Shown here: one piece after another, positions 37,633 to 47,804 of the stretch
Numbering within the stretch: the stretch's first letter is position 1
How the letters are laid out: every line of letters starts with the position of its first letter
Assembly (NCBI GenBank): GCA_025934645.1
Contig: JAICWY010000009.1
Location: 1-64,000, forward strand
Length of the DNA: 64,000 bases
From: Vulcanimicrobiia bacterium
GTDB taxonomy: Bacteria > Vulcanimicrobiota > Vulcanimicrobiia > Vulcanimicrobiales > Vulcanimicrobiaceae
Reading direction: 5' to 3'
Program-made: the position numbers and the translations under genes
The notes under the pieces: generated by a model
Seen by the model: the letters and a program-made list of their open reading frames with translations, nothing else
Database searches by the model: none
Told to the model about the DNA's origin: nothing

Positions 37633-38381
37633 AATTGGCGCTGATTGGCGATCCCGTTTCTCACAGCCGCAGCCCGCGTTTGCACAATGCATTTTTGCGC
37701 GAGGCCGGCGTCGCCGGAAGTTACGTCGCGATCCGCGTGCCCCGCGGCAACGGCGTGGACGTCGTGCGCCGGATGCGCATGGACGGATACACCGGCATCA
37801 ATGTTACCACGCCGCTCAAAGAAGAGCTGCTGCGCGTTTGCGACGAGCTCGACGAAGAAGCGCAGCTCGCGCAAGCGGTCAACACCATCTTTTTCGGCCG
37901 CACCGTTTTGGGAGCGAACACCGACGGCATCGGCGCATGCTCGGCGCTCGAGACGGTGCTTGGACAGCCGGTCGCGCTCGAACGCATCGGCGTGCTCGGA
38001 ACAGGAGCGACTGCGCGCGCGATCTTCGCGCATTTACGCATGAGCGATGCGTACGCGTACGTCTGGGGACGAGACGATGCAAAAGTTGCCGCCATCTGCG
38101 AGCGTTTCGAAGCCAAACCGTGGCCGGAGAATCCGCCGGAGGTGGTGATCTCAACGTTACCGAGCGGCGTGAAATTGCCGGAAGATCTGGCGGCGCAGTT
38201 ACTGCACGCCGACGTCGTGATGGACGCGAACTACGGCGAACGCTCGACGCTGGACCATCAAATACACCGCGAGATCGTCAAAGGGGATTTGATGCTGGAG
38301 GCGCAGGCGCGCGCCTCGTTCGATTTCTGGCTCGCGCACGCGCAAGCCACCGTGGAAGAAGAACTCGCGCCGAACGACTAA
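37629..38381 (+). CDS. aroE: Shikimate dehydrogenase
   Basis: GTG start overlapping yqeG stop (GTGA); VKLALIGDPVSHSRSPRLHNAFL; GINVTTPLKEE; VLGTGATARAIFAHL. Confidence 0.93.
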   Translation: MKLALIGDPVSHSRSPRLHNAFLREAGVAGSYVAIRVPRGNGVDVVRRMRMDGYTGINVTTPLKEELLRVCDELDEEAQLAQAVNTIFFGRTVLGANTDGIGACSALETVLGQPVALERIGVLGTGATARAIFAHLRMSDAYAYVWGRDDAKVAAICERFEAKPWPENPPEVVISTLPSGVKLPEDLAAQLLHADVVMDANYGERSTLDHQIHREIVKGDLMLEAQARASFDFWLAHAQATVEEELAPND

Positions 38382-39202
38382 GCGCAGGCGGGCGCGAGCC
38401 AGCGCGCCAGATTTTTAATGTAATCGTTGAACGATTCTTCAATCGCCGCGGGCGCGCCGTCGCGTTGAGCCCAGTCCGGATCGGCAAAGTAGTGAAACGA
38501 GGAAGCCGCAACGGCGCGTCCGCTCGGCTTGCCGTTTCCGCCGATTTCGCCCTCGATCGCTACGGCGAGGTTTTGCGCGCGGCCGGTCGCGGCGTTGGCG
38601 CTCAGCGCGATTACGCGCGCGTGTTTTAGTCCGGCCGGAACCGAGAGCGCGCCTTCGTGCGGCGGCGCCGGAAAGTATTCTACCACGCCGCTCGGCGATT
38701 TGCCGCTGCGCAAAACGTCGTGCACGGGTTCCAGCGGAACGATGCGCCTGAACGCGCGGTGCACCGGTTCGCGATGCATACCGGTGGAATACGACGCCGC
38801 GATGCGCTCGCGCGTAAACCGGCGCCGCTCGCGAAACCGGTTGTACGAGGCGAAATTGTTCACCGCGCCGATGGTGCCCAAATTCAGCAGAGAAGCGCCG
38901 AGATCTTCACGGTCGCGCGCCGTAAGAATGCCGCCGCCGCGTTCGCGGAAGTGCAGAATGCCGCGCACGTCTTCGGGCGAGAGTCCGTTTCCGCGATCGG
39001 CCGCAATCAGCCACAGCTCGTCGAAGTCCGACTCCGCCAAGTGCGAGAGCACGGCGTCGCTGCCGTCGTGCTGCGGCTCGCGGTTGCGTGCCGTGACCGT
39101 ATGGCCATCGGAACGCAACACGTCTGCGAGTTTGGTGAAACGCTGCGCGCACCAAGCGTCTTCAGCGCCCGTAATCGTAGTCTGGATCAAAATCTTCGAC
39201 AT
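38378..39202 (-). CDS. ThuA/glutamine-amidotransferase-like fold protein
   Basis: KILIQTTITGAEDAWCAQRFTKLADVLRSDGHTVTARN...LWLIAADRGNGLSPEDVRGILHFRERGGGILTARDRED. Confidence 0.6.
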   Translation of the reverse strand: MSKILIQTTITGAEDAWCAQRFTKLADVLRSDGHTVTARNREPQHDGSDAVLSHLAESDFDELWLIAADRGNGLSPEDVRGILHFRERGGGILTARDREDLGASLLNLGTIGAVNNFASYNRFRERRRFTRERIAASYSTGMHREPVHRAFRRIVPLEPVHDVLRSGKSPSGVVEYFPAPPHEGALSVPAGLKHARVIALSANAATGRAQNLAVAIEGEIGGNGKPSGRAVAASSFHYFADPDWAQRDGAPAAIEESFNDYIKNLARWLAPACA

Positions 39203-39308
39203 GAACCAACCTGCCAGCGGGCCGTTTTCGTGAGGTATTCTACCGACTTAAAACGCAATAAATCCGGCACAGGTTCTCATATCGGCCTAAATGGCCGCTG
39301 AAAAAAGC

Positions 39309-39331
39309 AAAAACCGCCCTGGGGACGGTCT
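39309..39331 (-). terminator. Intrinsic terminator downstream of tRNA-Ser
   Basis: ACCGTCC-CCA-GGGCGGT followed by TTTTGCTTTTTT on minus strand. Confidence 0.75.
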
Positions 39332-39342
39332 TTGAAGTCCAT

Positions 39343-39429
39343 CGGAGAGGGGGAGATTCGAACTCCCGAGACCCGTGAAGGTCTGCTCGCTTTCCAAGCG
39401 AGTGCATTCGACCACTCTGCCACCTCTCC
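39343..39429 (-). tRNA. tRNA-Ser (anticodon GGA)
   Basis: GGAGAGGTGGCAGAGTGGTCGAATGCACTCGCTTGGAAAGCGAGCAGACCTTCACGGGTCTCGGGAGTTCGAATCTCCCCCTCTCCG; long variable arm. Confidence 0.95.
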
Positions 39430-39472
39430 CGATTTGCAGCCGAAGCCAGTCCCCCGGATTAGCCGGGGACGG

Positions 39473-40117
39473 CTAAAAGGCCTCGTCGTCTTCGGGCGTC
39501 GTGCGCAGCTTCGCGAGATAAAACGCATATGTCGAATCGGAGGAAAGCTGAACGGAACCGTTTCCGAACGCGAACGGCCCGTCGGCCGGCCTGTCTAAGG
39601 GGCCTGAAACATCCAGTACGCTCGTTCGTCCGCCGGCATCCGCTGCCAGCGCGACCACGTAGTAGCCGTCGCCACCAAACGACGGCGTAGGCCCGGGCGA
39701 CGGCGGAAGCGTTGCGACGTTCATCGGCAGCACCGTACTTTGCGCATTGGGCGCGTGACCGGTTTGCGAACATGCCTGGATCGCATCGATCTGCACGCGC
39801 ACCGTGGCGGATCGTGGCGGTTGCAGCGTCGCCGGATCCAGCGGGAAGCCGCGATCGGAAAGGCGCTGGGGAACATGTTCGTTTGCGCAGACCGCGCTCG
39901 CGGACCACAGCAGCACGCCGGTGCGCACGAACTCGGATTCGAGCGGCGAGACAAGCCTGAAATGCCGCCTCACCGCGCGAGCGTCGGATACGCCTTGCCG
40001 GGCCTGCGCCGAGGCTGCGGAAACGTTGGCGGGCGGCGTGCCTACGCTTGCGGAACAGCCGGCCAGCAGCGATGCGCCGAGCGCGAAATACGCGAGTGAA
40101 CGAAGCGGCAAACGCAT
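39473..40117 (-). CDS. Uncharacterised lipoprotein
   Basis: MRLPLRSLAYFALGASLLAGCSASVG lipobox. Confidence 0.6.
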   Translation of the reverse strand: MRLPLRSLAYFALGASLLAGCSASVGTPPANVSAASAQARQGVSDARAVRRHFRLVSPLESEFVRTGVLLWSASAVCANEHVPQRLSDRGFPLDPATLQPPRSATVRVQIDAIQACSQTGHAPNAQSTVLPMNVATLPPSPGPTPSFGGDGYYVVALAADAGGRTSVLDVSGPLDRPADGPFAFGNGSVQLSSDSTYAFYLAKLRTTPEDDEAF

Positions 40118-40133
40118 GGGGTGAACCTCCGTG

Positions 40134-40943
40134 TTAACGGGCTTGCGCGATGGCGGCCGGTTTGCCGGCCTCGCGCGCGAGCAGATCCTGGAACTCCGAT
40201 GCCGGCAGCGGCCGGCCGAAATAGTAGCCTTGCGCGAGTTGCGTGCCGCAATCTCGCAGAAAATGCCACTGGGCGTCGGTTTCCACACCTTCGGCTACGA
40301 CGCGAAGTCCCAACGCGTGCGCCATCGCGATAATCGCCGAAACGATGGCGAGATCGTTTGCGTCCTCGGGAATGTCGCGGACGAACGACTTGTCGATCTT
40401 CAAAACGTCGATCGGAAAGCGCTTCAAATAACTCAGCGAGGAATACCCGGTCCCGAAATCGTCCAGTGATAGCCCGATGCCGAGCGACTTGAGTTGACGC
40501 ATGACGCCGATGCTCTCCTCGGCGTTGTGCATCGCGATCGTCTCGGTGATCTCGAACTCCAAATCGTTCGCATTGAAACCACTCGCCTTGAGCGCTTCTT
40601 CGACTTGTTTGACCAGATTGAAGTGCAAGAACTGCCGCCCGGAAAGATTGACGGCAAGGCGCAAACGACGCTGATAGGTTTGCTGCCAGCGATGCATCTG
40701 TTCGGCGGCTGTGCGTAGTACCCAATCGCCGAGCTGAATGATGAAGCCCGACGTCTCGGCTTGGGCGATGAATGTTTCCGGCATCGCCATCGACTGATCG
40801 CGCTGGGGCCACCGGCAGAGCGCTTCGGCGCCCACAATCTCGGCGGTCGCGACGTTGACGACAGGTTGATAGTAGAGCTGGAATTCTCCATAGCTCAACG
40901 CATTGGCCAGCCGCTGATGAAGTGGGACGAGGCGGTAGCTCAC
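40134..40943 (-). CDS. Stand-alone EAL domain phosphodiesterase
   Basis: FQLYYQPVVNVATAEIVGAEALCRW; DDFGTGYSSLSYLKRFPIDVLKIDKSFV; ETDAQWHFL. Confidence 0.92.
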   Translation of the reverse strand: MSYRLVPLHQRLANALSYGEFQLYYQPVVNVATAEIVGAEALCRWPQRDQSMAMPETFIAQAETSGFIIQLGDWVLRTAAEQMHRWQQTYQRRLRLAVNLSGRQFLHFNLVKQVEEALKASGFNANDLEFEITETIAMHNAEESIGVMRQLKSLGIGLSLDDFGTGYSSLSYLKRFPIDVLKIDKSFVRDIPEDANDLAIVSAIIAMAHALGLRVVAEGVETDAQWHFLRDCGTQLAQGYYFGRPLPASEFQDLLAREAGKPAAIAQAR

Positions 40944-40979
40944 AACGAGACCTAGGTTGGATGCCCTAGGTCGCTCGGC

Positions 40980-41558
40980 CTACCTCTCAGGCAGAAATCG
41001 GCTAAAAAAAGCGATGCGCGCCGCTTCCTCTGCCAAATCCGTGGCAACGTAGGCCTGCTCCAATGTTGAGGCGACCGCTGAAAGACCGTGCCGTTCCATG
41101 AGCACGGTGTCGATGCCGCGAGAAAATTCCGCAGCCGTGACGCGCGCCAGCGCTTGCGATCCCGGCGGTTCGTAAGGGGTCCACGCCACCTCCCCGAGCG
41201 TCTCGCGCGCGCCGACGGTGTCGCGGTCGAAGACAGCTCCGGTCTTCGACCAGACCACGCAGAACGTCGGATGCGTATGAATGATGGCGTGGACGTCCGG
41301 GCGTGCCTGGTACGCCGCTACGTGCAGTGGCAACTCGCTCGTGGGTTGGCCTTGGCCTTGACGCGGGTCCCCGCCGGCGTCGGTGCGCACCAACTGCGAC
41401 GCCGCAACGGCGCGCAGAGAGACTTGCGTGGGAGTAACGATGATGTCGCCGTCCTCCAGCCGCACGCTCACGTTGCCGCTGGTGCCGGTGACGAGCCGGC
41501 GTTCCCAGAGCAGCGCACAGTAGCGCGCGATCTCCTCGCGCGCGCGGCTTTCGGTCAA
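40980..41558 (-). CDS. Class II aldolase/adducin family protein
   Basis: TTG start; GTSGNVSVRLEDGDIIVTPT, HAIIHTHPTFCV, MERHGLSAVAS. Confidence 0.85.
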   Translation of the reverse strand: MTESRAREEIARYCALLWERRLVTGTSGNVSVRLEDGDIIVTPTQVSLRAVAASQLVRTDAGGDPRQGQGQPTSELPLHVAAYQARPDVHAIIHTHPTFCVVWSKTGAVFDRDTVGARETLGEVAWTPYEPPGSQALARVTAAEFSRGIDTVLMERHGLSAVASTLEQAYVATDLAEEAARIAFFSRFLPER

Positions 41559-42406
41559 ATGGCGGCCGGATGCCAGATCGTTTTGATCTCGCTGCATGCG
41601 GCGATGGCATCCAGGGATTGCGCGTGCGGATCGAACCACTCCTCGCGCGAGCGCTGCGGAAAGACCTGAAGACGTTTGACATTTTCGGCGGCCTGCGTTT
41701 GCCAATCGGCCGAACCGGCGCCGCGCGGGTAGGCCAGCGCGTTCACGTCCATGTGTTTTGCAAGCACCGGCGCAAGTTCGGAACGCAAGCCGGTAATGAT
41801 GTTCGCGACGCCGGCGGGGAGATCGCTGGTCGCCAGCGCCTCCGCGAAAACAATCGCGGTACGCGGATCTTTCTCGGACGCGATCAGCACGACGCTGTTG
41901 CCCGCTACCAGCGCCGGCATCAGTACGCTGACAAGTCCCAGCAGCGCCGGCTCGTCGGGCGCGCACATGCCGATGACGCCCATGGGTTCGGGCGTGGAGA
42001 AATTGAAATGCGGACCGCCGACGGGATTGCGCGTAGAGAGCAGCGCGCTGTACTTATCGCACCAGCCCGCATACCAGACGACGCGATCGATGGCCGCGGT
42101 GACTTCCTCATCGCTTCCCGCGTGCTCGGCAAGTTCGGTCCGGCGCGCTTCCATCATCTCGGCCAGGCGGTAGAGAACCAGGCCGCGCGTGCCCGGTGCG
42201 GTTTTGAACCATTTCGGCTGCGCGGCGCGCGCCGCCACGACGGCATCCCGGACGTCCTTGCGCGAGCCGCGCGCGATGTTCGCGCCGAAGTCGCTGCCGT
42301 CCCAAAGCGGATCGCTGCGTCCCGATTCGGATCGCACGAATGCGCCGTTGATGAACAGCTTGTACATTTTACGGACGGTCAGGCGCGGATGCTCTTGTTT
42401 CGACAC
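41555..42406 (-). CDS. Aldehyde dehydrogenase-family protein, NAD-binding half only
   Basis: LFINGAFVRSESGRSDPL...; lacks the C-terminal catalytic half and its Cys. Confidence 0.8.
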   Translation of the reverse strand: MSKQEHPRLTVRKMYKLFINGAFVRSESGRSDPLWDGSDFGANIARGSRKDVRDAVVAARAAQPKWFKTAPGTRGLVLYRLAEMMEARRTELAEHAGSDEEVTAAIDRVVWYAGWCDKYSALLSTRNPVGGPHFNFSTPEPMGVIGMCAPDEPALLGLVSVLMPALVAGNSVVLIASEKDPRTAIVFAEALATSDLPAGVANIITGLRSELAPVLAKHMDVNALAYPRGAGSADWQTQAAENVKRLQVFPQRSREEWFDPHAQSLDAIAACSEIKTIWHPAAI

Positions 42407-42478
42407 AGCGGGCGAAGCTACGACGCCGGACGTGGGCCGCCCTGGGTGGGGCGGCGGCCGGGCGGGTATAAGCCCGCC

Positions 42479-43039
42479 ATGAGTACTTCGACGCCGTTTT
42501 TATCGGACGTTCAGGAACTTCGCCGTCGCGCCCGTGAGAACATGATGCGCGGCCCGATTACCAGCGATTACCGCGGCGACCTCGACCGCGCTGTGGACGT
42601 ACTGAATCAAGCCCTGGCCACGGAACTGGTGTGCGTGCTGCGGTACAAGCGCCACTATTACATGTCTCGCGGCATGTACAAGGATGCCGTGGCGGGTGAG
42701 TTTCTGGAACACGCAACGCAAGAGCAAGAACACGCCGATCGGATCGCCGAGCGCATCACGCAACTCGGCGGCGCGCCCAACTTCAACCCGGAGGGCATGG
42801 CCTCGCGCAGTCATTCCGAGTACAAGGAAGGCGACGGCATGATCGACATGATCAAAGAGAACTTGGTCGCCGAACGTGTCGCGATCGAGTCCTACCGTGA
42901 AATGGTGAAATTCTTCGGCGAGAACGATCCGACGACGCGCCGCATGCTCGAGTCTATTCTCGCGGTCGAAGAAGAGCACGCCAACGACATGGTGGATCTG
43001 CTCGAGCAGCACGAGCCGTCCGTGCGCGGCGAAGCCTAA
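42479..43039 (+). CDS. Ferritin-like/bacterioferritin-type protein
   Basis: LNQALATELVCVLRYKRHYYM...EFLEHATQEQEHADRIAERITQLGG...VEEEHANDMVDLL: diiron ExxH motifs. Confidence 0.9.
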   Translation: MSTSTPFLSDVQELRRRARENMMRGPITSDYRGDLDRAVDVLNQALATELVCVLRYKRHYYMSRGMYKDAVAGEFLEHATQEQEHADRIAERITQLGGAPNFNPEGMASRSHSEYKEGDGMIDMIKENLVAERVAIESYREMVKFFGENDPTTRRMLESILAVEEEHANDMVDLLEQHEPSVRGEA

Positions 43040-43057
43040 CAACGGCTTCACGGCAGT

Positions 43058-44677
43058 ATGGAGCAACGCCGCGAAGATAAACCGCAAAGCAAAAGCGAGC
43101 GTTACCGGGAAATTCTTGCCGTGCTCGCACGGCACGGCATCGGCGCGGTCGGAAACGACGCCGTACGCGCCGAGCACGTGCGCGTTGCGTGCGAAGAACT
43201 CGGCACCACGTTCATCAAACTTGGTCAAGCGCTCGCAACTCGCGGCGACTTATTGCCGGAAACGTACCGCGCCGAACTGCTAAAGCTCCAAGACGACGTG
43301 CCGCCGGTTCCACCGGCCTTCGTGATTCAAGCAATTTCTGAAGATCTCGGCGCGCCGCCCGACGAGCTGTTCGCCTGGTTCGACCGTACGCCGATGGCCA
43401 GCGCGTCCATCGGCCAAGTGCATGCGGCGCGTCTGCGCGACGGACGCGAGGCGATCGTTAAAGTGCGCAAGCCGGGCGTCGAGCATACGATCGAGACGGA
43501 CCTCGAAATCTTGAGCGACCTCGCGCAAACGTGGTCGGAGCGATTGCCGGCGCTTCGGCCCTACGACGTTCCCGCGATGGTGCGGGAATTCGGCGATACG
43601 CTGCGCGCCGAAGTCGATTACCGGCGCGAGGCGGCGAACGCGCGGTATTTCGCAGAGATTTTCGAGAAGCAGCGCGGCTTCGCGATTCCCGACGTGATCG
43701 ATTCGTACACGACCGAGCGCGTCATCGTGTTGACTCGCGTCGAGGGCACGAAGCCGGCTGACGCGGCGGCGCTTCCGCGGCGGCGGCGCAGCGCGGCGGC
43801 GCGGCGAGTGGGACGCTTCGTCCTCGAGCCGGCCTTCTCGCACGGGATTTTCCATGCCGATCCGCACGGCGGCAACTTTTTGATCACCGCTGAAGGTGAA
43901 CTGGCGGTCATGGACTTCGGGATGGTCGGCCGCCTGACGCCCGAGGCACGGCGGCGCGTAGCCGATGTGTTCGTCGCCATGGAACGGCGTGATGCGGTGC
44001 GGCTTGCGGATCGTTTGATCGAGATAACCGCGCCCTCGCATCCGATCGATCGCGCCGCGCTCGCGGCAGAGCTGGATCGTATGCTCGCGCGCTACGTCGC
44101 CTCGACGCTCGACGATCTGCGCTTCGGCGCCGCGCTCGCGGATCTACTGGAACTCATCCGCCGCTTCGGTTTGCGGCTTCCCGGAAGCTTGGCGCTGCTC
44201 TTCAAAGCGCTCGCGATGACCGAAGGTCTGCTGGAAATGCTCGATCCGGATGCGCGGCTCGACGATCATCTCGAACCGCTGGCAAACAAACTGGCTTTGG
44301 GGCGTCTGAACGGCGACGAATGGGTCGATCGCGTGCGCGATTCGGCGTTCGATGCAGCGGAACTGAGCATCGAGCTGCCGCGGCGCATCGATCGCGTACT
44401 CGGCGAAGTCGAGCGCGGCAACGTCCGCGTGTGGACGCGCATCGACGGCGTGGAAGACATCGTTACGCGCTTGGAACACAGCATCGAACGCACGAATGCG
44501 ACGATGCTTGCGTGCGCGTGCATCGTGGGTCTTGCGATCATTATGCTGTTCTACCATCCGCAGGGATGGGAGCGGTGGATCGGCGTGGTGTTCTGGATCG
44601 GGGTGACCGTAGCGTTCCTTGCGGCGCTGCGCACCGTGTGGGGAACGCTACGGAAGAAGACCCCCGACCTGCGTTGA
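43058..44677 (+). CDS. ABC1/UbiB (AarF) family kinase-like protein
   Basis: LGTTFIKLGQALATRGDLLPETYRAELLKLQDDVPP; FHADPHGGNFLI. Confidence 0.93.
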   Translation: MEQRREDKPQSKSERYREILAVLARHGIGAVGNDAVRAEHVRVACEELGTTFIKLGQALATRGDLLPETYRAELLKLQDDVPPVPPAFVIQAISEDLGAPPDELFAWFDRTPMASASIGQVHAARLRDGREAIVKVRKPGVEHTIETDLEILSDLAQTWSERLPALRPYDVPAMVREFGDTLRAEVDYRREAANARYFAEIFEKQRGFAIPDVIDSYTTERVIVLTRVEGTKPADAAALPRRRRSAAARRVGRFVLEPAFSHGIFHADPHGGNFLITAEGELAVMDFGMVGRLTPEARRRVADVFVAMERRDAVRLADRLIEITAPSHPIDRAALAAELDRMLARYVASTLDDLRFGAALADLLELIRRFGLRLPGSLALLFKALAMTEGLLEMLDPDARLDDHLEPLANKLALGRLNGDEWVDRVRDSAFDAAELSIELPRRIDRVLGEVERGNVRVWTRIDGVEDIVTRLEHSIERTNATMLACACIVGLAIIMLFYHPQGWERWIGVVFWIGVTVAFLAALRTVWGTLRKKTPDLR

Positions 44678-46135
44678 TTACTGGCCTTGCGCCAGTGAGA
44701 ATCCGCGCGCGCCGTCGAACGTGTAAAGACCCTCGGTTTTAACGACTTCAAAACCGGCATTCGTTACGGCTTCAATCAACTGCACCACGTGCCCGGTGTT
44801 GAACGTGCCGCCGTCGGCTTCGAACCGGCACGACCAATGGTCGCTCCAGAACGTGTCCGGATTACCGTTGGGCCACACTTTCGTCCCGCGGTTGCTGATG
44901 ACGGTGAGCTTCGTGCCCGGAACGGTGAAGCCGCGCAGCGCGGACGCGATTTCGTCCGGCTCGCCGCTTGGACGATCGATGAAGATATCGACTCCGACAT
45001 GCTCTTTCTTCGCCGCGGCGCCGGAAGCGCGTGCGGAGATGTCCATCTGGCCGCCCTTGGCGTATTCGGCCGCGGGCAGTTTTTCAGGCTTCTGCCCCAA
45101 GCGCGCGATCACGGCATCGCCGAATTCCTTGGTGCCGACTTTCTGTTTGCTCACGCCGTCTTTGTAGATATCGTACGTGTGCACGCCGTCCTCGATCGTC
45201 TTGAGCCAGGCGTTGTGCACTTTCTCGGCGATTTCGCCTTGGCCGATGTGCGAGAGCATCAACAGCGCGCCGTGCAGCAAACCCGACGGATTCGCCATGT
45301 TCTGGCCAGCGCGCCGCGGCGCCGAACCGTGAATCGCTTCGAACATGGAGCAATGGTCGCCGATATTTGCCGAGCCTGCAAGACCTACGGAACCCGTGAT
45401 CTGCGCCGCGACGTCCGAGAGTACGTCGCCGTAGAGATTGGGCATCACCAGCACGTCGAACGCTTCGGGGGTGTCGGCCATCTTCGCGGCGCCGATGTCG
45501 ACGATCCAATGCTCGTTCTCGATGTCCGGGTATTCTTTCGCAATTTCGTCGAAGATCTTGTGGAACAAGCCGTCCGTGATCTTCATGATATTGTCTTTGG
45601 TGAAGCACGTGACTTTTTTACGCCTGTTGGCGCGCGCATATTCGAACGCGTAGCGCACGATGCGCTCGCTGCCCGGACGGGAAATGAGTTTGAGGCACTG
45701 CGTGACCTGATTGGTCTGGCGGTGCTCGATGCCGCCGTAGACGTCTTCCTCGTTCTCGCGGACGATGATGAGGTTCATGTTGGGATGTTTCGTCGCGACG
45801 TAAGGCGCCAGCGATGCGCACGGGCGCACGTTCGCATACATGCCCAAGGTCTTACGTACGGTCACGTTGAGCGATTTAAAACCGCCGCCTTGGGGCGTGG
45901 TGATCGGAGCCTTCAAAAAGACTTTCGTGCGGCGCAGGGATTCCCACGAGCTATCCTCGATGCCGTTGCTCAGACCGCGATTATAGACGCTCTCGCCGAT
46001 CTCGATCTTCTCAATATCCAATCGGGCGCCGGCAGCCGTGATGATGCGCAGCGTGGCATCCATAATCTCCGGCCCGATGCCGTCGCCGTACGCAACGGTA
46101 ATCGGCGTCTTTTTTGCGGTCAGGGTGGTGGTCAC
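44678..46135 (-). CDS. icd: NADP-dependent isocitrate dehydrogenase (Thermus/Rickettsia-like, with C-terminal extension)
   Basis: ITVAYGDGIGPEIMDATLRII; NENEEDVYGG-type motif RENEEDVYGGIEH; MPNLYGDVLSDVAAQITGSVGLAGSANIG; GTG start. Confidence 0.9.
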   Translation of the reverse strand: MTTTLTAKKTPITVAYGDGIGPEIMDATLRIITAAGARLDIEKIEIGESVYNRGLSNGIEDSSWESLRRTKVFLKAPITTPQGGGFKSLNVTVRKTLGMYANVRPCASLAPYVATKHPNMNLIIVRENEEDVYGGIEHRQTNQVTQCLKLISRPGSERIVRYAFEYARANRRKKVTCFTKDNIMKITDGLFHKIFDEIAKEYPDIENEHWIVDIGAAKMADTPEAFDVLVMPNLYGDVLSDVAAQITGSVGLAGSANIGDHCSMFEAIHGSAPRRAGQNMANPSGLLHGALLMLSHIGQGEIAEKVHNAWLKTIEDGVHTYDIYKDGVSKQKVGTKEFGDAVIARLGQKPEKLPAAEYAKGGQMDISARASGAAAKKEHVGVDIFIDRPSGEPDEIASALRGFTVPGTKLTVISNRGTKVWPNGNPDTFWSDHWSCRFEADGGTFNTGHVVQLIEAVTNAGFEVVKTEGLYTFDGARGFSLAQGQ

Positions 46136-46163
46136 CGTGGGTTCTCCTTTGAAAAATGGCGGG

Positions 46164-47804
46164 CTATAGGTTCCACTCGTAGGCGTTCCAGCCTTCGCTC
46201 GGGCCGTTCGGCTTGAAATTCTGCAGATTCGGATTGATCGCGTAGCGCAGCCTGCTGTAGAACTCGAACGCCGCAGGCGCATCCTGCAAGAGCAATCGCT
46301 GAATTTTCGCGTAGGCCTTTTTGCGTTTCGCGCGGTCAACCGTGCTCAGCGCAGCCCGTTCGGCCGCGTCCAGTTGCGGGTTGCAGTAGTGCGCGTTGTT
46401 GTTGCCCGCTGGAGGCGCCATATTGCACATCCACTGCGAAGAATCGTCCGGATCCGCGCCGGCTACCCACGACCACTCGGTTAAATCGAACTTGCCGTTG
46501 TTCAAAATGCCGCCCTGCGCCTTGGTCGCATACAGCATGCTGTAGGTGTACGTCTTGATCGGCACGTCGATGCCGACGGCACGCAGGTCGGATTGGATCT
46601 GCACGCCGATTGCACGCGCCGTTTCGCTGCCCTGACCGTACACGAGCTGCAGAGAGAGTGCCTGCCCGTTTTTGTGCCGGATGCCGCCCGGGCCGGCCGT
46701 CCATCCCGCAGAATCGAGCAAAGCGGCGGCTTTCTGCGGATCGTACGGCGCCGGCGCGAGCGACGGATCGAACGCCCAATAGAAATCCGAGAGATCCGCG
46801 GTCGCAAGGCGCGCCGTTCCATATTCCAGGTTGTCGACGATGCGTTTTTCATCGATCGCGTAGGTGACGGCCTGACGCACGCGCAGATCGTCGAGCGGCG
46901 GATGCTGCATGTTGTAGACGACGGAGCTGTATGAAGGCGCTTTCACGAGCAGCGTTTTGACGTTCGGCGCGTTTTTCAAAATGCGGTAGTTCGCCGCAGT
47001 GAGATCGACGATGAGGTCCGTTCCATTCGAGCGGATCATCGCTGCGGCGGTATTGCCGTCGGGAACGGTCTGTACGAGAATGCGCGCGAGTTTCGGTTTG
47101 CCGCGGAAGTAGTCCGGATTTGCTACGAGCTCCACGTGATCGCCGTGAACCCAGCGCGCCACTTTGAACGGGCCCGTCCCGATGGGCTGCTGGTTGAACG
47201 GCGCTTTGTTGATGTTCGGATACTTCCCGAGAATGTGTTTTGGAACGATGCGGTACGGATCGTCGCTCTCGCCGAAGACGGTGTCGATAAACGGCGCGAA
47301 CGGCTGTTTCAAGTGGAACACAACGGTGTACGGATCGGGCGTGTCGACGGAACGCACTTGATCGTAGCCGCGCCGCTCCACCACGTTGTTGTCGGGATTC
47401 ATCACGGCTTGCCAGCTGAATTTTACGTCCGCGCTGCTGAACGGCTCGCCGTCCTGCCATTTGACGCCGTGCCGGAGCTTGTAAGTGATCGTCAGGCCGT
47501 CTTTGCTGACGCCGCCGTTCTGCGGCGTCGGAACTTGCGCGGCCAAATCCGGAACGTCGTTGCCTTGATCGTCCAGCGTCACGAGCTCATCGAACGCCAG
47601 ACTCATGATGAAGTTCTCCGCCGTGTTCGTGGTCAGCAGCGGATTGAGCGACGTTGGTTCGGCGTAGTTCGCCACGCGCAGCACGCCGTTTCCGGACGGA
47701 ACGTTTGCGGTGCTGCCGGAGGAAGATCCCGCGCCTTGTTTCGAGCAGCCGGCGAGCAGAATGGCAACGGCGGCGGCCGCCGCGAGTGCAGAGCGCGCGC
47801 GCAC
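46164..47804 (-). CDS. ABC transporter solute-binding lipoprotein (SBP_bac_5, peptide/opine type)
   Basis: Lipobox LLAGCSKQ; DGLTITYKLRHGVKWQDGEPFSSADVKFSWQAVMNP. Confidence 0.92.
   Translation of the reverse strand: MRARSALAAAAAVAILLAGCSKQGAGSSSGSTANVPSGNGVLRVANYAEPTSLNPLLTTNTAENFIMSLAFDELVTLDDQGNDVPDLAAQVPTPQNGGVSKDGLTITYKLRHGVKWQDGEPFSSADVKFSWQAVMNPDNNVVERRGYDQVRSVDTPDPYTVVFHLKQPFAPFIDTVFGESDDPYRIVPKHILGKYPNINKAPFNQQPIGTGPFKVARWVHGDHVELVANPDYFRGKPKLARILVQTVPDGNTAAAMIRSNGTDLIVDLTAANYRILKNAPNVKTLLVKAPSYSSVVYNMQHPPLDDLRVRQAVTYAIDEKRIVDNLEYGTARLATADLSDFYWAFDPSLAPAPYDPQKAAALLDSAGWTAGPGGIRHKNGQALSLQLVYGQGSETARAIGVQIQSDLRAVGIDVPIKTYTYSMLYATKAQGGILNNGKFDLTEWSWVAGADPDDSSQWMCNMAPPAGNNNAHYCNPQLDAAERAALSTVDRAKRKKAYAKIQRLLLQDAPAAFEFYSRLRYAINPNLQNFKPNGPSEGWNAYEWNL

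Noticed and set aside
39332-39598. 88-aa ORF GEGEIRTPETREGLLAFQASAFDHSATSP
   Set aside because: Antisense translation of tRNA-Ser.
44789-46216. 475-aa plus ORF
   Set aside because: Antisense shadow of isocitrate dehydrogenase.
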